Positions 10,240 through 18,122 of a DNA stretch of 64,000 nt are shown here, in pieces. Location of the stretch: assembly GCA_041394885.1 (NCBI GenBank), contig JAWKHI010000042.1, positions 1 to 64,000 on the forward strand, in the 5' to 3' direction. The notes below the pieces were generated by a model. That model was not told the origin of the DNA. It did not search any database and was given only the letters and a program-made list of their open reading frames with translations. Positions within the stretch are counted from its first letter, which is position 1. The number at the start of each line of letters is the position of its first letter. Made by a program: the position numbers and the translations under genes. Origin of the DNA: DSOI01 sp041394885. GTDB lineage: Bacteria > Acidobacteriota > Terriglobia > Bryobacterales > Bryobacteraceae.

Positions 10240-12021
10240 TCACTGTTCGCGGCGTTGGGAGGCGCCGGATTCCTTGCTCCGATCGCGGCTTTCCGGCTCG
10301 GCGCTTCGCTTCTGCCGGACCCGGGGCGCCGGTTGTTGTTTCCGCTCCTTTTCGATGGTTTCGCGCCGCTGCTCGGAATCTCGCCGGTCGCGGTCCACCG
10401 TCCTGCGATCTTGCCGCTGCTCCACCGCGGGCGGCGCAGTCCGGCTTGGCTGTCCGGCGGCCGATCGGCCGGTTGACTCAGGCACTTGCCGATAGGCAGG
10501 CTCGTTCGGTGCGGGCTGCTCACGCCGCAACCGCTCGGTAGTCTCGCGGTCCAGGGGACGTCCCGGATCGCGCTCCAGTTCCGGACGCCGCCGCTCAAAC
10601 GATGGGGGCGCCTGGGCGGGCGTGCGCCTCACGACCGCGGGTCTGCTGTCGAAGCGATCCGGTGGCCGGGCGACCCGAGTCTCACCCGGATCGCCAGACA
10701 CGCTTCTTGGTCCGGGGGCCACAGGCGCCTCTGAGCCGGTGACCCTGACGGCCGCGGCTTCCCGTGGCGGCAGAGGGGCGGCAGCACCGGCGATGCGGCC
10801 GCCCCGCGTGAATGCATCTTCGGGAACGGCGGTGATCGCACCGGCCACACGGCGGTTCGCGTAGACCTGCCGCGTAACGTCGGTACGAGGTATCGAGTCT
10901 CGATTGCGAATCAGGGTGTGGCTTACGTTGATCCTGGTGATGTAGGTCCGGCTGGCGCGATATGGGGGAATGTAGATCTCGTGCGGCCCAAGAGGAAACC
11001 ATCCGATCCCGATCTGAACCCCGATGCGAACGTGGTAGCGAAGCCCCGGCGAACCGCCGCCGACGAAGACCACCAAAGCCGGGGCATAGACGACGCGGAC
11101 CCTTGGCGGACCGGGGACCCAGCACCACCGTGCGCGCAGAAACACCCACCGGCCATAGTGAAACGGCGCAAAGCCCCAAGGCGTTTCATCCACCCACGTC
11201 CATCCCCACGGATGCACCCATACCCAGTGGCCCATGCGATAAGGCGCCCATCCGGCGGCAACAGAACGCGGGATCCAAAGGGGACCGTAGGCGGCATCCA
11301 CCTCCCAGGACCCGTAGCGATCCAGGTCTTCCCACCCGACTACTTCGCGCGACACGTGCCGGAGGGTTTCGGTTTGGCCAAGTCCACTCTCGCGGCGGTC
11401 ACAGAAAACATCGAAGGCATCGAGCGGCGGCGCGGGCCGGATATCCGGCTTGGCGTTGGCGCCGGCTAGAATCGCTTCCTGATTTTCGCGGATGACGAAG
11501 GGCTCGCCGCCGGTGGCGGTATCGGCAACGCCGCTGCGAACCACGACGCGGATGGCGTCGGAGTCCGGGCGCGCTTCGACGCGGTAGTCGCCGCTCCGGA
11601 GCAGCGATATGGCGGCCGAGTGCGTATCCACCTCGATCGTCTCATTAGCTTCTACGGAACGTACGTGGAAGCGAACCGCTCCCTCCGGCACGCTCAACTG
11701 CACGGCGTCATCGTCAAGATTCAGAATACGGACACCGGTGCGCGAGTCCAGTCGTAGGGCGGCGGTGCCGATGGTGAGTTCGGCGCGGGCGTCGCTGTCT
11801 GTCCACAACGAGTCTCCGATGGTGAGCGGGCGATTGAGGGAAGCCGCCACCCATTCGTCCGTGCCGGCGGCTTTGAAAGAGACGGGGCCTTCCAAGTAGC
11901 TGAGCCGCGCCACGCGGCCGGGTGGGTCTTCGGCGGGTGTCTCCGCCAGCGCCGGGGGAGGGCTGGCGTAGTAGCGAACGCATCCGGAGAGGAGAAGGAT
12001 GAAAACACCACTCAGTCTCAT
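10240..12021 (-). CDS. FecR-domain lipoprotein with Trp-rich DUF6600-like middle and charged tail
   Basis: 593 residues. The start at 12021 gives a lipoprotein signal peptide (MRLSGVFILLLSGC, Cys 14 as lipidation site). A FecR-like beta-sandwich spans about 35-185 (ARLSYLEGPVSFKAAG, GDSLWTDSDARAELTIG). Residues 240-360 are rich in Trp and Pro (HWVWVHPWGWTWVDETPWGF), as in DUF6600 proteins. The last 200 residues are highly charged Arg/Glu/Gln-rich and probably disordered. The protein is likely anchored in the outer membrane or periplasm. The FecR part suggests ligand or peptidoglycan/polysaccharide interaction; no sigma/anti-sigma partner is adjacent, so a role in ECF signalling is not supported. 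Confidence 0.8.
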   Translation of the reverse strand: MRLSGVFILLLSGCVRYYASPPPALAETPAEDPPGRVARLSYLEGPVSFKAAGTDEWVAASLNRPLTIGDSLWTDSDARAELTIGTAALRLDSRTGVRILNLDDDAVQLSVPEGAVRFHVRSVEANETIEVDTHSAAISLLRSGDYRVEARPDSDAIRVVVRSGVADTATGGEPFVIRENQEAILAGANAKPDIRPAPPLDAFDVFCDRRESGLGQTETLRHVSREVVGWEDLDRYGSWEVDAAYGPLWIPRSVAAGWAPYRMGHWVWVHPWGWTWVDETPWGFAPFHYGRWVFLRARWCWVPGPPRVRVVYAPALVVFVGGGSPGLRYHVRIGVQIGIGWFPLGPHEIYIPPYRASRTYITRINVSHTLIRNRDSIPRTDVTRQVYANRRVAGAITAVPEDAFTRGGRIAGAAAPLPPREAAAVRVTGSEAPVAPGPRSVSGDPGETRVARPPDRFDSRPAVVRRTPAQAPPSFERRRPELERDPGRPLDRETTERLRREQPAPNEPAYRQVPESTGRSAAGQPSRTAPPAVEQRQDRRTVDRDRRDSEQRRETIEKERKQQPAPRVRQKRSAEPESRDRSKESGASQRREQ

Positions 12022-12088
12022 GTGATACACCTGCCTTCCATGTGGCACGAGGGCTGCCACAATCGAGCTCACGGTGCAGGCGGCGCCG

Positions 12089-12478
12089 TCAGGCTGGCGG
12101 TGGCTGTCGCCATCGCCGAATCAAGAGAACGACGGCGCACAATCCTGCGAGGAGGGCAATGACCGGGATCACCCGGAGCCAGGCGCCGGTTGCGCCTTCG
12201 GGCTCGGCGAGTATGCGGGAACCGTACCTCACCTTATAGGTCTCGATGATTTCCCGGTCAGACTTGCCTTCCGCCACCCAAGCCGCTATCTCGGCCTTCA
12301 TTTCGTTCGCGGCATCGCTGTGATGCTCGTCGAGTGTGGTCTGGTAGCAGCAGGGCGCCATCAACTTGTGTTCGAGGCGACGGATGCGCACCGCGGGATC
12401 CACGGGATCGGTGGCGGAGCGCAGAAGGGATACCGGCAGCAGGAAAACGAAGAGCCAGCCCATCCGTTTGTTACTCAC
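12089..12478 (-). CDS. CcmH/CycL-like cytochrome c biogenesis protein, CC-motif variant
   Basis: About 129 residues. The GTG at 12478 is preferred because GAGGTG precedes it by 7 bp; an ATG at 12463 is possible. It has a signal helix (MGWLFVFLLPVSLL), then LMAPCCYQTTLDEHHSDAAN and EMKAEIAAWVAEGKSDREII with KVRYGSRILAEP, and a C-terminal membrane helix before RRWR. This is the CcmH three-helix domain with its membrane anchor. Canonical CcmH has CxxC for reducing apocytochrome c; here two adjacent cysteines (PCC) replace it. The role would be periplasmic haem-lyase assistance for cytochromes such as the tetraheme protein at 2204-2665. Other ccm genes are not in the window. Confidence 0.75.
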   Translation of the reverse strand: MSNKRMGWLFVFLLPVSLLRSATDPVDPAVRIRRLEHKLMAPCCYQTTLDEHHSDAANEMKAEIAAWVAEGKSDREIIETYKVRYGSRILAEPEGATGAWLRVIPVIALLAGLCAVVLLIRRWRQPPPA

Positions 12479-12581
12479 GACGTTACACCTCACACACTAT
12501 TTCGGATTCGCCCGCGGCGACAAAGTGACGGCCGATATCTTTGGAATCGAACATGCACTCGCTTTGGCGGAGGTTCGAGAC

Positions 12582-13064
12582 ATGGCAAGCGAAGTACAAC
12601 CGGTGTTCGGTGTTTTTGCGGACCGGGACTCGGCCGAGAGCGCCGCGCGCGCCTTGCGGAGCGAGGGTCTGGCGGTGGACGTCGCACCCGTCGCCGACTG
12701 CAATCCCGGGGTGTTACCCGTCACTCAGACTGAGAACAAGATTCAAATGTTGCGGGCGGTGGTGACCGAGCCGATGGGCCTGATGATCGGGGTCAGCTTC
12801 GGACTTCTACTGGGAGTGGCGGTCACCAATTTGATAGTCGGCATTCTGGCGGCGGTGGTGTTTGCATTCGCGGGGGCCTTCGCCGGTCTTTGGCTGGGAG
12901 ACAGGCCGACGTCTCGGTACCGGGAGTACGCAAGGACCGGAGGAGTGTTGGTGACGGTCCGGTGCGAGAGTGAGCAGGCCGGAGGCGTCATCGGCGCGCT
13001 CAAACGGGCGCACGCGGTGGAGGTGGAGGGGGGCGACGAACCCTGGATCGCAGCCAGGCCGTGA
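12582..13064 (+). CDS. Small membrane protein with general-stress-protein-17M-like N-terminus
   Basis: 160 residues; ATG at 12582 with GGAGG 9 bp upstream. Residues 1-40 (VFGVFADRDSAESAARALRS) look like the short alpha/beta domain of general stress protein 17M-type proteins, which detects no known ligand. A hydrophobic hairpin with glycine zippers follows (GVSFGLLLGVAVTNLIVGIL, FAFAGAFAGLWLG), then a second copy-like beta segment near the C-terminus (GVLVTVRCESEQAGGVIGAL). It probably sits in the inner membrane. Function unknown. The gene is divergent from CcmH with about 100 bp between and is followed directly by the remains of a ZIP transporter. Confidence 0.65.
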   Translation: MASEVQPVFGVFADRDSAESAARALRSEGLAVDVAPVADCNPGVLPVTQTENKIQMLRAVVTEPMGLMIGVSFGLLLGVAVTNLIVGILAAVVFAFAGAFAGLWLGDRPTSRYREYARTGGVLVTVRCESEQAGGVIGALKRAHAVEVEGGDEPWIAARP

Positions 13065-13491
13065 CCGGTGGCGGCGCGCTGGAGCAGTTTGGCATCACTG
13101 CCGTAAGGCGGAGTCGTCTTGCCGGAAGCCGCTCGGGTATCTGATCCTGGCCGGCGATGGGCTGCACAATTTTCTCGGCGGCATGGCGGTGGCCGGCGCA
13201 GCGTTGATTGACATCCGGCTGGGTGTATCGACGTGGATCGCCGCGGCGGCGCAAGAGGTCCCGCAAGAACTGTCCGCTTTGACGTTTCCGTTGAGAGGCG
13301 TCGTTACGTGGATGGTGGCGCAAACACTGGACGTCACGTTTCTGGTTCTCTTCACGGCTGGCAACTTCCTCTATATCGGCGCGTCCGATCTCGTGCCAGA
13401 GGTTAATAAGCATCGGGGAACCCATGCAGGACATTTTGCGTCGTTCGGCGAGGGGCTACTACTGATGATGCTGATTCACCTGCTGGACTGA
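13065..13491 (+). pseudogene. Decayed ZIP-family metal transporter (truncated, frameshifted, internally deleted)
   Basis: Reading from about 13093 gives KPLGYLILAGDGLHNFLGG, VSTWIAAAAQEVPQEL, SALTFPLRGVVTW and FTAGNFLYIGASDLVPEVNK, which is the C-terminal half of a ZIP transporter. The N-terminal helices are missing. A LEQF segment just before WHHC is in a different frame. About 25 residues normally found between HE(I/V)PQE and SALTFP are absent. Two metal ligands are changed: HNFxDG reads HNFLGG and HEVPQE reads QEVPQE. It begins right at the stop of the preceding gene (TGA 13062-13064) and converges on an intact ZIP gene. It is best seen as a relic of a second zip gene; ATG-started frames in it are not likely to make a working transporter. 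Confidence 0.7.
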
Positions 13492-13512
13492 CCGCTTCTG
13501 GCGCGAACCGAA

Positions 13513-14319
13513 CTAGCCGAACCCGACATCGAGGATCATCATCACGGTGAAACCGGCAAGTGTACCCAGGGTGGCGAGATCGGTGTTTCCGCTGCGTTGG
13601 GAGGAGGGAATCAACTCCTCGACGACGACGAAAATCATCGCACCGGCAGCGAAGCTCAGAGCGTAGGGAAGGATGGCGTGCATGGTGAGGACGGCGAGGG
13701 CGCCAACGACGCTGGCCATCGGCTCCACGATTGCGGACAATTGCCCATACCAGAAACACTTCCAAGCGGGAAGACCCTCGCGCCGCAGGGGCATGGCAAC
13801 CGCGACGCCTTCGGGGAAGTTTTGCAGGCCGATGCCAAGGGTGAGCGCCATCGCGGCGGGCACGGTGGCGCCCGCGTACCCGGTAGCCGCGGCGCCAAAG
13901 GCGACGCCCACGGCCAGACCCTCCGGTATGTTGTGCAAGGTAATGGCCAATACAAGCAGGACGCTCCGCTGCCAATCGGTAGCGGGCCCTTCCGCCTCGT
14001 GGCTGGAAAGCCCGGGGTGCAAGTGAGGAAGGATCTTGTCCGCGCCCCACAGCGTGATTCCGCCCGCCAGGAAACCGGCCGAGGCGGGAAACCAGGCAGG
14101 GAGCGCGGCTGCCTCCGACATGGCGATAGCGGGGGCCAGCAAGGACCAGAAACTCGCCGCGATCATCACGCCCGCAGCGAAGCCATTCAGGGTGTCGAGC
14201 AGCCGAGGCTTGACGCTGCGTGTGAGAAAGACGAGCGCCGCGCCCAAAGCAGTGACGGACCACGTGAACATGGCGGCCAGAAATGCCAGGGTGACCGGTT
14301 GCGTGGTTGCGAGTTCCAT
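13513..14319 (-). CDS. ZIP-family divalent metal transporter (ZupT/GufA-like)
   Basis: 268 residues from the ATG at 14319 (AGGTG 7 bp upstream); the open frame continues to a TTG at 14340 without support. Eight hydrophobic segments are visible. Signature helices IV and V are intact: LAITLHNIPEGLAVGVAFG and GIGLQNFPEGVAVAMPL with metal ligands His, Asn, Glu, and later GQLSAIVEPMASVVG. A His/Glu-rich loop (LPHLHPGLSSHEAEG) lies between helices III and IV. The protein should import Zn or another divalent metal into the cytoplasm. It is divergent from the flavoprotein at 14479 and convergent with the decayed ZIP copy. Confidence 0.88.
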   Translation of the reverse strand: MELATTQPVTLAFLAAMFTWSVTALGAALVFLTRSVKPRLLDTLNGFAAGVMIAASFWSLLAPAIAMSEAAALPAWFPASAGFLAGGITLWGADKILPHLHPGLSSHEAEGPATDWQRSVLLVLAITLHNIPEGLAVGVAFGAAATGYAGATVPAAMALTLGIGLQNFPEGVAVAMPLRREGLPAWKCFWYGQLSAIVEPMASVVGALAVLTMHAILPYALSFAAGAMIFVVVEELIPSSQRSGNTDLATLGTLAGFTVMMILDVGFG

Positions 14320-14478
14320 CGAGGGCACCTGCGGCGGCAATCAATTCACGGAGCAATGACGCTGCCATTGCCGCGCTGGGCGCCGCTTTTGGCATTGCGA
14401 TTGCCCTTTGTAAGTGCGAGTGAGTGGAATAGTCACGCCCGGGGCCGGGATCGCATCCGTTGGGATAGAGAGGTGCTT

Positions 14479-15933
14479 ATGGCAAGAGTAGTGATCCTCG
14501 GAGCCGGTATTTCCGGCCACACCGCTGCCGCGTTCGCCCGCAAGTGGCTGGGGCGCGGCGATGAGGTAACTGTCGTCTCACCGTCTCCCACTTACAACTG
14601 GATACCGTCCAACATATGGGTTGGCGTGGGTTTGTTACCGAAAAGCAGCGTGGAATTCGAACTGGGGCCTGTGTACCGCAAGGTGGGCATCGACTTCAAG
14701 CAGGCGCGCGCCGTGGCATTGCATCCGGAAGGGACGGGAAGCGACGGCCGCCCGGCGGTGGAAATCGAGTGGACTTCCAGCGGGGAGACTGGCCCGCGTG
14801 AGCGCGTCCATTACGACTTTCTGGTGAATGCGACCGGGCCGAAGCTGAATTTCGCCGCCACCGAGGGACTGGGTCCGGGAGGCAACTCGCTGTCGGTATG
14901 CACGGCCGATCACGCCGCCGAGACGGCGCGCGTGTTTCTCGAAAATGTGGCGAGGATGAAGAAAGGCGAGCGGCGGCGGCTGGTGGTTGGCGTGGGCCAT
15001 GGGAGTTGCACCTGCGAAGGCGCGGCGTTCGAGTATGTGGTGAATCTCGAGTTCGAACTGCGGCGGCACGGTGTTCGCGACAAAGCGGAAATCGTATTTC
15101 TCACCAATGAGTTCGACCTTGGGGACTTCGGCGTGGGAGGAATGACTCTACGGCGCGGGGGATATCTCACACCGGGCCGCGTGTTCGCCGAGTCGCTGTT
15201 CGCCGAGCGCGGCATCGAGGCCATCACCCGCGCCCACGTGCGGCGTGTAAGTCCGGACGTGATTGAAATTGAGCAACTGAACGGAAGCACGAGCGAAGTA
15301 GCCTTCGATATGGCGATGCTGCTGCCTCCATTCACCGGCGTGGGACTGCGGGCGTTCGACGCGCAGGGCGCCGACATCACGCCTCGCGTGTTCGCGCCGA
15401 ACGGCTTCATGCGCGTGGACGCCGACTACGAGAAGAAGCCCTACAAGGAGTGGAGAGCGAAGGATTGGCCGCGGGTGTACCAATCCCCGGCGTATCGGAA
15501 CCTGTTCGCGGCGGGAATCGCGTTCGCGCCGCCGCATGCGATCTCAGAACCACACGCGACCGCCGAGGGAACCCCGATCTCACCGGCGCCGCCGCGGACG
15601 GGAATGCCATCGGCGATGATCGGGCGTGCGGTTGCGCGCAGCATCGTGGACATGATCGGCGGCGCCGAAGGACCCACTCAGCCGGCATCGATGGCGGAGA
15701 TGGGCGCGGCGTGCGTAGCCTCGGCGGGGGCCAATCCGTTCACCGGAACGGCGGCCTCGATCACTGTCTACCCGATCGTGCCGGATTTCGAACGCTACCC
15801 GGAGTACGGCCGTGACCAGCGATTCACCTTCGGCGAGATCGGCCTGGCGGGGCATTGGATCAAGATCCTGCTCCACCATATGTTTCTCTACAAGGCCCGG
15901 CTGCGTCCCGGCTGGGCCCTCATCCCGGAGTAA
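14479..15933 (+). CDS. Sulfide:quinone oxidoreductase-like FAD flavoprotein
   Basis: 484 residues; ATG at 14479 with GAGAGGTG upstream. The N-terminus has the FAD dinucleotide motif VVILGAGISGHTAA, then VVSPSPTYNWIPSNIWVG, both typical of the SQR/FCC branch of the disulfide oxidoreductase superfamily. Cysteines suited to redox work occur in SVCTADHAA and GHGSCTCEGAAFEY. FAAGIAFAPP near 350 is the second FAD-binding segment. SQRs sit on the inner membrane face and pass electrons from sulfide to quinone; the C-terminal HWIKILLHHMFLYKARLRPG could be the membrane-contact helix. Substrate specificity is not proven. The following 45-codon gene starts 6 bp after its stop. Confidence 0.82.
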   Translation: MARVVILGAGISGHTAAAFARKWLGRGDEVTVVSPSPTYNWIPSNIWVGVGLLPKSSVEFELGPVYRKVGIDFKQARAVALHPEGTGSDGRPAVEIEWTSSGETGPRERVHYDFLVNATGPKLNFAATEGLGPGGNSLSVCTADHAAETARVFLENVARMKKGERRRLVVGVGHGSCTCEGAAFEYVVNLEFELRRHGVRDKAEIVFLTNEFDLGDFGVGGMTLRRGGYLTPGRVFAESLFAERGIEAITRAHVRRVSPDVIEIEQLNGSTSEVAFDMAMLLPPFTGVGLRAFDAQGADITPRVFAPNGFMRVDADYEKKPYKEWRAKDWPRVYQSPAYRNLFAAGIAFAPPHAISEPHATAEGTPISPAPPRTGMPSAMIGRAVARSIVDMIGGAEGPTQPASMAEMGAACVASAGANPFTGTAASITVYPIVPDFERYPEYGRDQRFTFGEIGLAGHWIKILLHHMFLYKARLRPGWALIPE

Positions 15934-15939
15934 TCGGCC

Positions 15940-16077
15940 ATGCCCCCCTACCTTCGAATCGACGCACCCAAACCGACGCGCGGTACATTGTTCATGCGCA
16001 CGTTCCTGCCATGGCAGTTGGTCCGCTTCGCGTGGATCAATCTGAAGATGTTCCGGATCATCGCGAAGAGCCACTGA
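15940..16077 (+). CDS. 45-residue small protein downstream of the SQR-like gene
   Basis: A short frame with ATG at 15940 and TGA at 16075-16077, only 6 bp after the flavoprotein stop. The product begins MPPYLRIDAPKPTRGTLF and ends FAWINLKMFRIIAKSH. It is basic and amphipathic with a possible membrane-associated helix (FLPWQLVRFAWINLKMFRII). The tight spacing and protein-like composition suggest a real partner of the SQR-like enzyme, perhaps helping membrane attachment. No clear Shine-Dalgarno is seen, so coupled translation would be needed. No function is known to me. Confidence 0.5.
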   Translation: MPPYLRIDAPKPTRGTLFMRTFLPWQLVRFAWINLKMFRIIAKSH

Positions 16078-16132
16078 CCGCCGGCTCTGGGGCTTCGCAC
16101 ATTGGCAGCGGAATTGCAGTTTCACGGTCGAG

Positions 16133-16801
16133 ATGACTGACGCAATGATTCGCCGCCAAGTAGAGGACGAACTCGACCTGGAGCCGAGCCTGGATGCCGC
16201 GGGCATCGGCGTCGCCGTACACAGCGGCGTGGTGACCCTGTCGGGCCACGTTGCGAGCTTTGCGGAGTTTCAAAGCGCGCAACGGGCGGCGCTGCGAGTT
16301 GCAGCGGTTGGAGGCGTCGCCAACACGCTCGAAGTCCGCCTGAGCGGCGCCCAGCACCGCACCGACGAAGATATCGCGATCGACGCAGCGGCTGTGCTGC
16401 GCTCCAGTGCTCAAGTACCCGACGACCAGATCAAGGTCACCGTTCATGAGGGGCACGTGGTTTTGGAAGGCGAGGTGGACTGGCGCTACCAGGCGGAAGC
16501 CGCCGACAGATTGGTTAGCCACTTGATCGGAGTGAAAGACGTGATCTGCCACATCTCGATCCGGCGGCGTGAGCCGAACGGATCGGTGAAGGATCAGGTG
16601 GAGGCGGCGCTGGCGCGGTCCGCTCTTTCGAACCCGAAAGCGGTGAAGGTGGAGACGCGAGCCGACCATGTTGTACTGCGAGGAACGCTGCCGGCGCGAT
16701 GGGAAAGGGACGAGGCGGAGCGAATCGCGTGGTCAGTGCGCGGCGTCTGTCACGTGGACAACAACCTTGGGGTGGTGACGCCGCGACGGGACGGCTTTTG
16801 A
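16133..16801 (+). CDS. Triple-BON-domain protein (OsmY-like)
   Basis: 222 residues with three BON domains of about 65-70 residues: DAMIRRQVEDELDLEPSLDA...VVTLSGHV, DEDIAIDAAAVLRSS...VVLEGEVDW and VKDQVEAALARSALSN...VVLRGTLPARWERDEA. BON domains bind phospholipid surfaces and occur in OsmY and in stress proteins. No signal peptide is seen, so unlike OsmY it appears cytoplasmic. The stop codon (TGA at 16799-16801) lies inside the first unit of the palindromic repeat 16793-16948. It is in the same neighbourhood as the universal stress protein and hibernation factor, in line with a stress role. Confidence 0.85.
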   Translation: MTDAMIRRQVEDELDLEPSLDAAGIGVAVHSGVVTLSGHVASFAEFQSAQRAALRVAAVGGVANTLEVRLSGAQHRTDEDIAIDAAAVLRSSAQVPDDQIKVTVHEGHVVLEGEVDWRYQAEAADRLVSHLIGVKDVICHISIRRREPNGSVKDQVEAALARSALSNPKAVKVETRADHVVLRGTLPARWERDEAERIAWSVRGVCHVDNNLGVVTPRRDGF

Positions 16802-16948
16802 GAACTCGCCGGCACAACGGAGCTGGGGCGGCGATTCCTTTCCTACTTCTAGGGTGCCCCGCCCTGTGCCGGCTTTTGAGGACTCGCCGGCACAACGGAG
16901 CTGGGGCGGCGATTCCTTTCCTGCTTTTAGGGCGCCCCGCCCTGTGCC
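16793..16948. repeat. Two tandem 78-bp units of a palindromic, REP-like repeat
   Basis: The unit begins GGCTTTTGA and is repeated at 16793 and 16871 with few differences. Each unit carries inverted arms: GCCGGCAC at 16808-16815 pairs with GTGCCGGC at 16866-16873, with further pairing of GGGGCGG and CCCCGCCC stretches inside. The second palindrome spans 16886-16951. The same arms recur at 27909-27982, so this is a dispersed family. The first unit overlaps the stop codon of the BON gene. The hairpins may end transcription or stabilise mRNA 3' ends. Confidence 0.85.
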
Positions 16949-16982
16949 GGCTAGCCAGTCTCTCAGAGCTGTTTCCAGATCG

Positions 16983-18119
16983 TCAGCAACCGTACATGTA
17001 GGCTCTGGTCATCGGCGCGACCGAGGCCCCCTTCCGGGCGAATAGCACCTGATGGAGCCCTAGACCGCCATCGTCAAAAGCGACCGCCGAGCCCGCCAGG
17101 TAGAGCTGCCAGGTCCGCCACGTCTCGGCGTCGGCGGCCTCGATGCAGGTCTCGCGATTACGGGCCAGCCGATCCACCCAGCAACGGCAGGTCAACGCGT
17201 AATGACGCCGCAGGTTTTCCACGTCCAGCGTTTCGAAACCGGCGCGCTCGGCAGCTTCAATCACGTCAGCCAGTTTCACGATACAGCCGCCGGGAAACAC
17301 GCGCTGGGCGATGAACAACCCCTGCGCGTCGTGATGGGCTGACGCCGGCATCGTAATTCCGTGGTTGAGGAACATACCGTTGGGCGCGAGCATCGTGAAC
17401 ACCGAGCGGAAGTATTGCTCGAGCCGCGGCCGGCCGAGGTGCTCGAACATTCCCACCGACGCGATTTTGTCGAAGGGGCCGCGGACATCGCGGTAGTCGC
17501 AATCGGCGACGGTTACTTTCGTTCCGAGCCCGGCGCCGGCGACGCTTTGCCGTGCGTAGGCGGCTTGGCTGGCGCTTAGGGTACACCCGGCGGCGCGAAC
17601 GCCATAATGGCTGGCAGCGTGGATGAGCAAGGCACCCCACCCGCAGCCGATATCGAGGAAGCGGTCCCCGGGGGTGAGGAGCAGCTTGTGGCAAATGTGG
17701 TCGAGTTTGGCGAGCTGCGCATCTGCGAGAGAGAGGCCGGGTTGCCGGAAGTAGGCGCAGGAATAGACCATGTGCGCATCGAGAAAGCAGCGATAGAAAT
17801 CGTTCGAACGGTCATAGTGGAACCGGATATCGCGAGCGGCCCGGGCCCGGCTTCGCCAGAACTGACCCAAGCGCCACGGGGCCGCACGTCCAAGCGCCCT
17901 CATGCTTCGCGCACGCCAGGCGCGGTCGTGGGCAAAACGGCTGAGGAACCAGCGCACGGCCTCCACCAGGTCCCCTTTCACTTGAAGGCTGCCTTTGGTG
18001 AACGCCAGCGACGCCGAGTAGGGATCCGCCGAAGCGAGCCAGTCAGGAGGCAGGCCAACCGGTACGATCTCGAATGCCGCCGGAGTGGGGCGGCTGGCAG
18101 GCGCGACTATAGCCGCCAT
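16983..18119 (-). CDS. cfa: Cyclopropane-fatty-acyl-phospholipid synthase
   Basis: 378 residues. SAM-binding motif I is FLDIGCGWGALLIHAA; before it lies FHYDRSNDFYRCFLDAHMVYSCAYF, the hallmark of CFA synthases, and later SVGMFEHLGRPRLEQYF and LNHGIT. The enzyme adds a methylene bridge from S-adenosylmethionine to unsaturated fatty acids in membrane lipids, typically on entry to stationary phase or stress. The N-terminal lipid-binding part is present in short form (ASADPYSASLAFTKGSLQVKGD). It starts 3 bp after the PEP synthase stop, so it is expressed with that gene. Confidence 0.9.
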   Translation of the reverse strand: MAAIVAPASRPTPAAFEIVPVGLPPDWLASADPYSASLAFTKGSLQVKGDLVEAVRWFLSRFAHDRAWRARSMRALGRAAPWRLGQFWRSRARAARDIRFHYDRSNDFYRCFLDAHMVYSCAYFRQPGLSLADAQLAKLDHICHKLLLTPGDRFLDIGCGWGALLIHAASHYGVRAAGCTLSASQAAYARQSVAGAGLGTKVTVADCDYRDVRGPFDKIASVGMFEHLGRPRLEQYFRSVFTMLAPNGMFLNHGITMPASAHHDAQGLFIAQRVFPGGCIVKLADVIEAAERAGFETLDVENLRRHYALTCRCWVDRLARNRETCIEAADAETWRTWQLYLAGSAVAFDDGGLGLHQVLFARKGASVAPMTRAYMYGC

Positions 18120-18122
18120 GGG

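Noticed and set aside
13597..14478. Long N-terminal extension of the SQR-like protein
   Set aside because: Antisense of the ZIP gene; the FAD motif begins right after the ATG at 14479.
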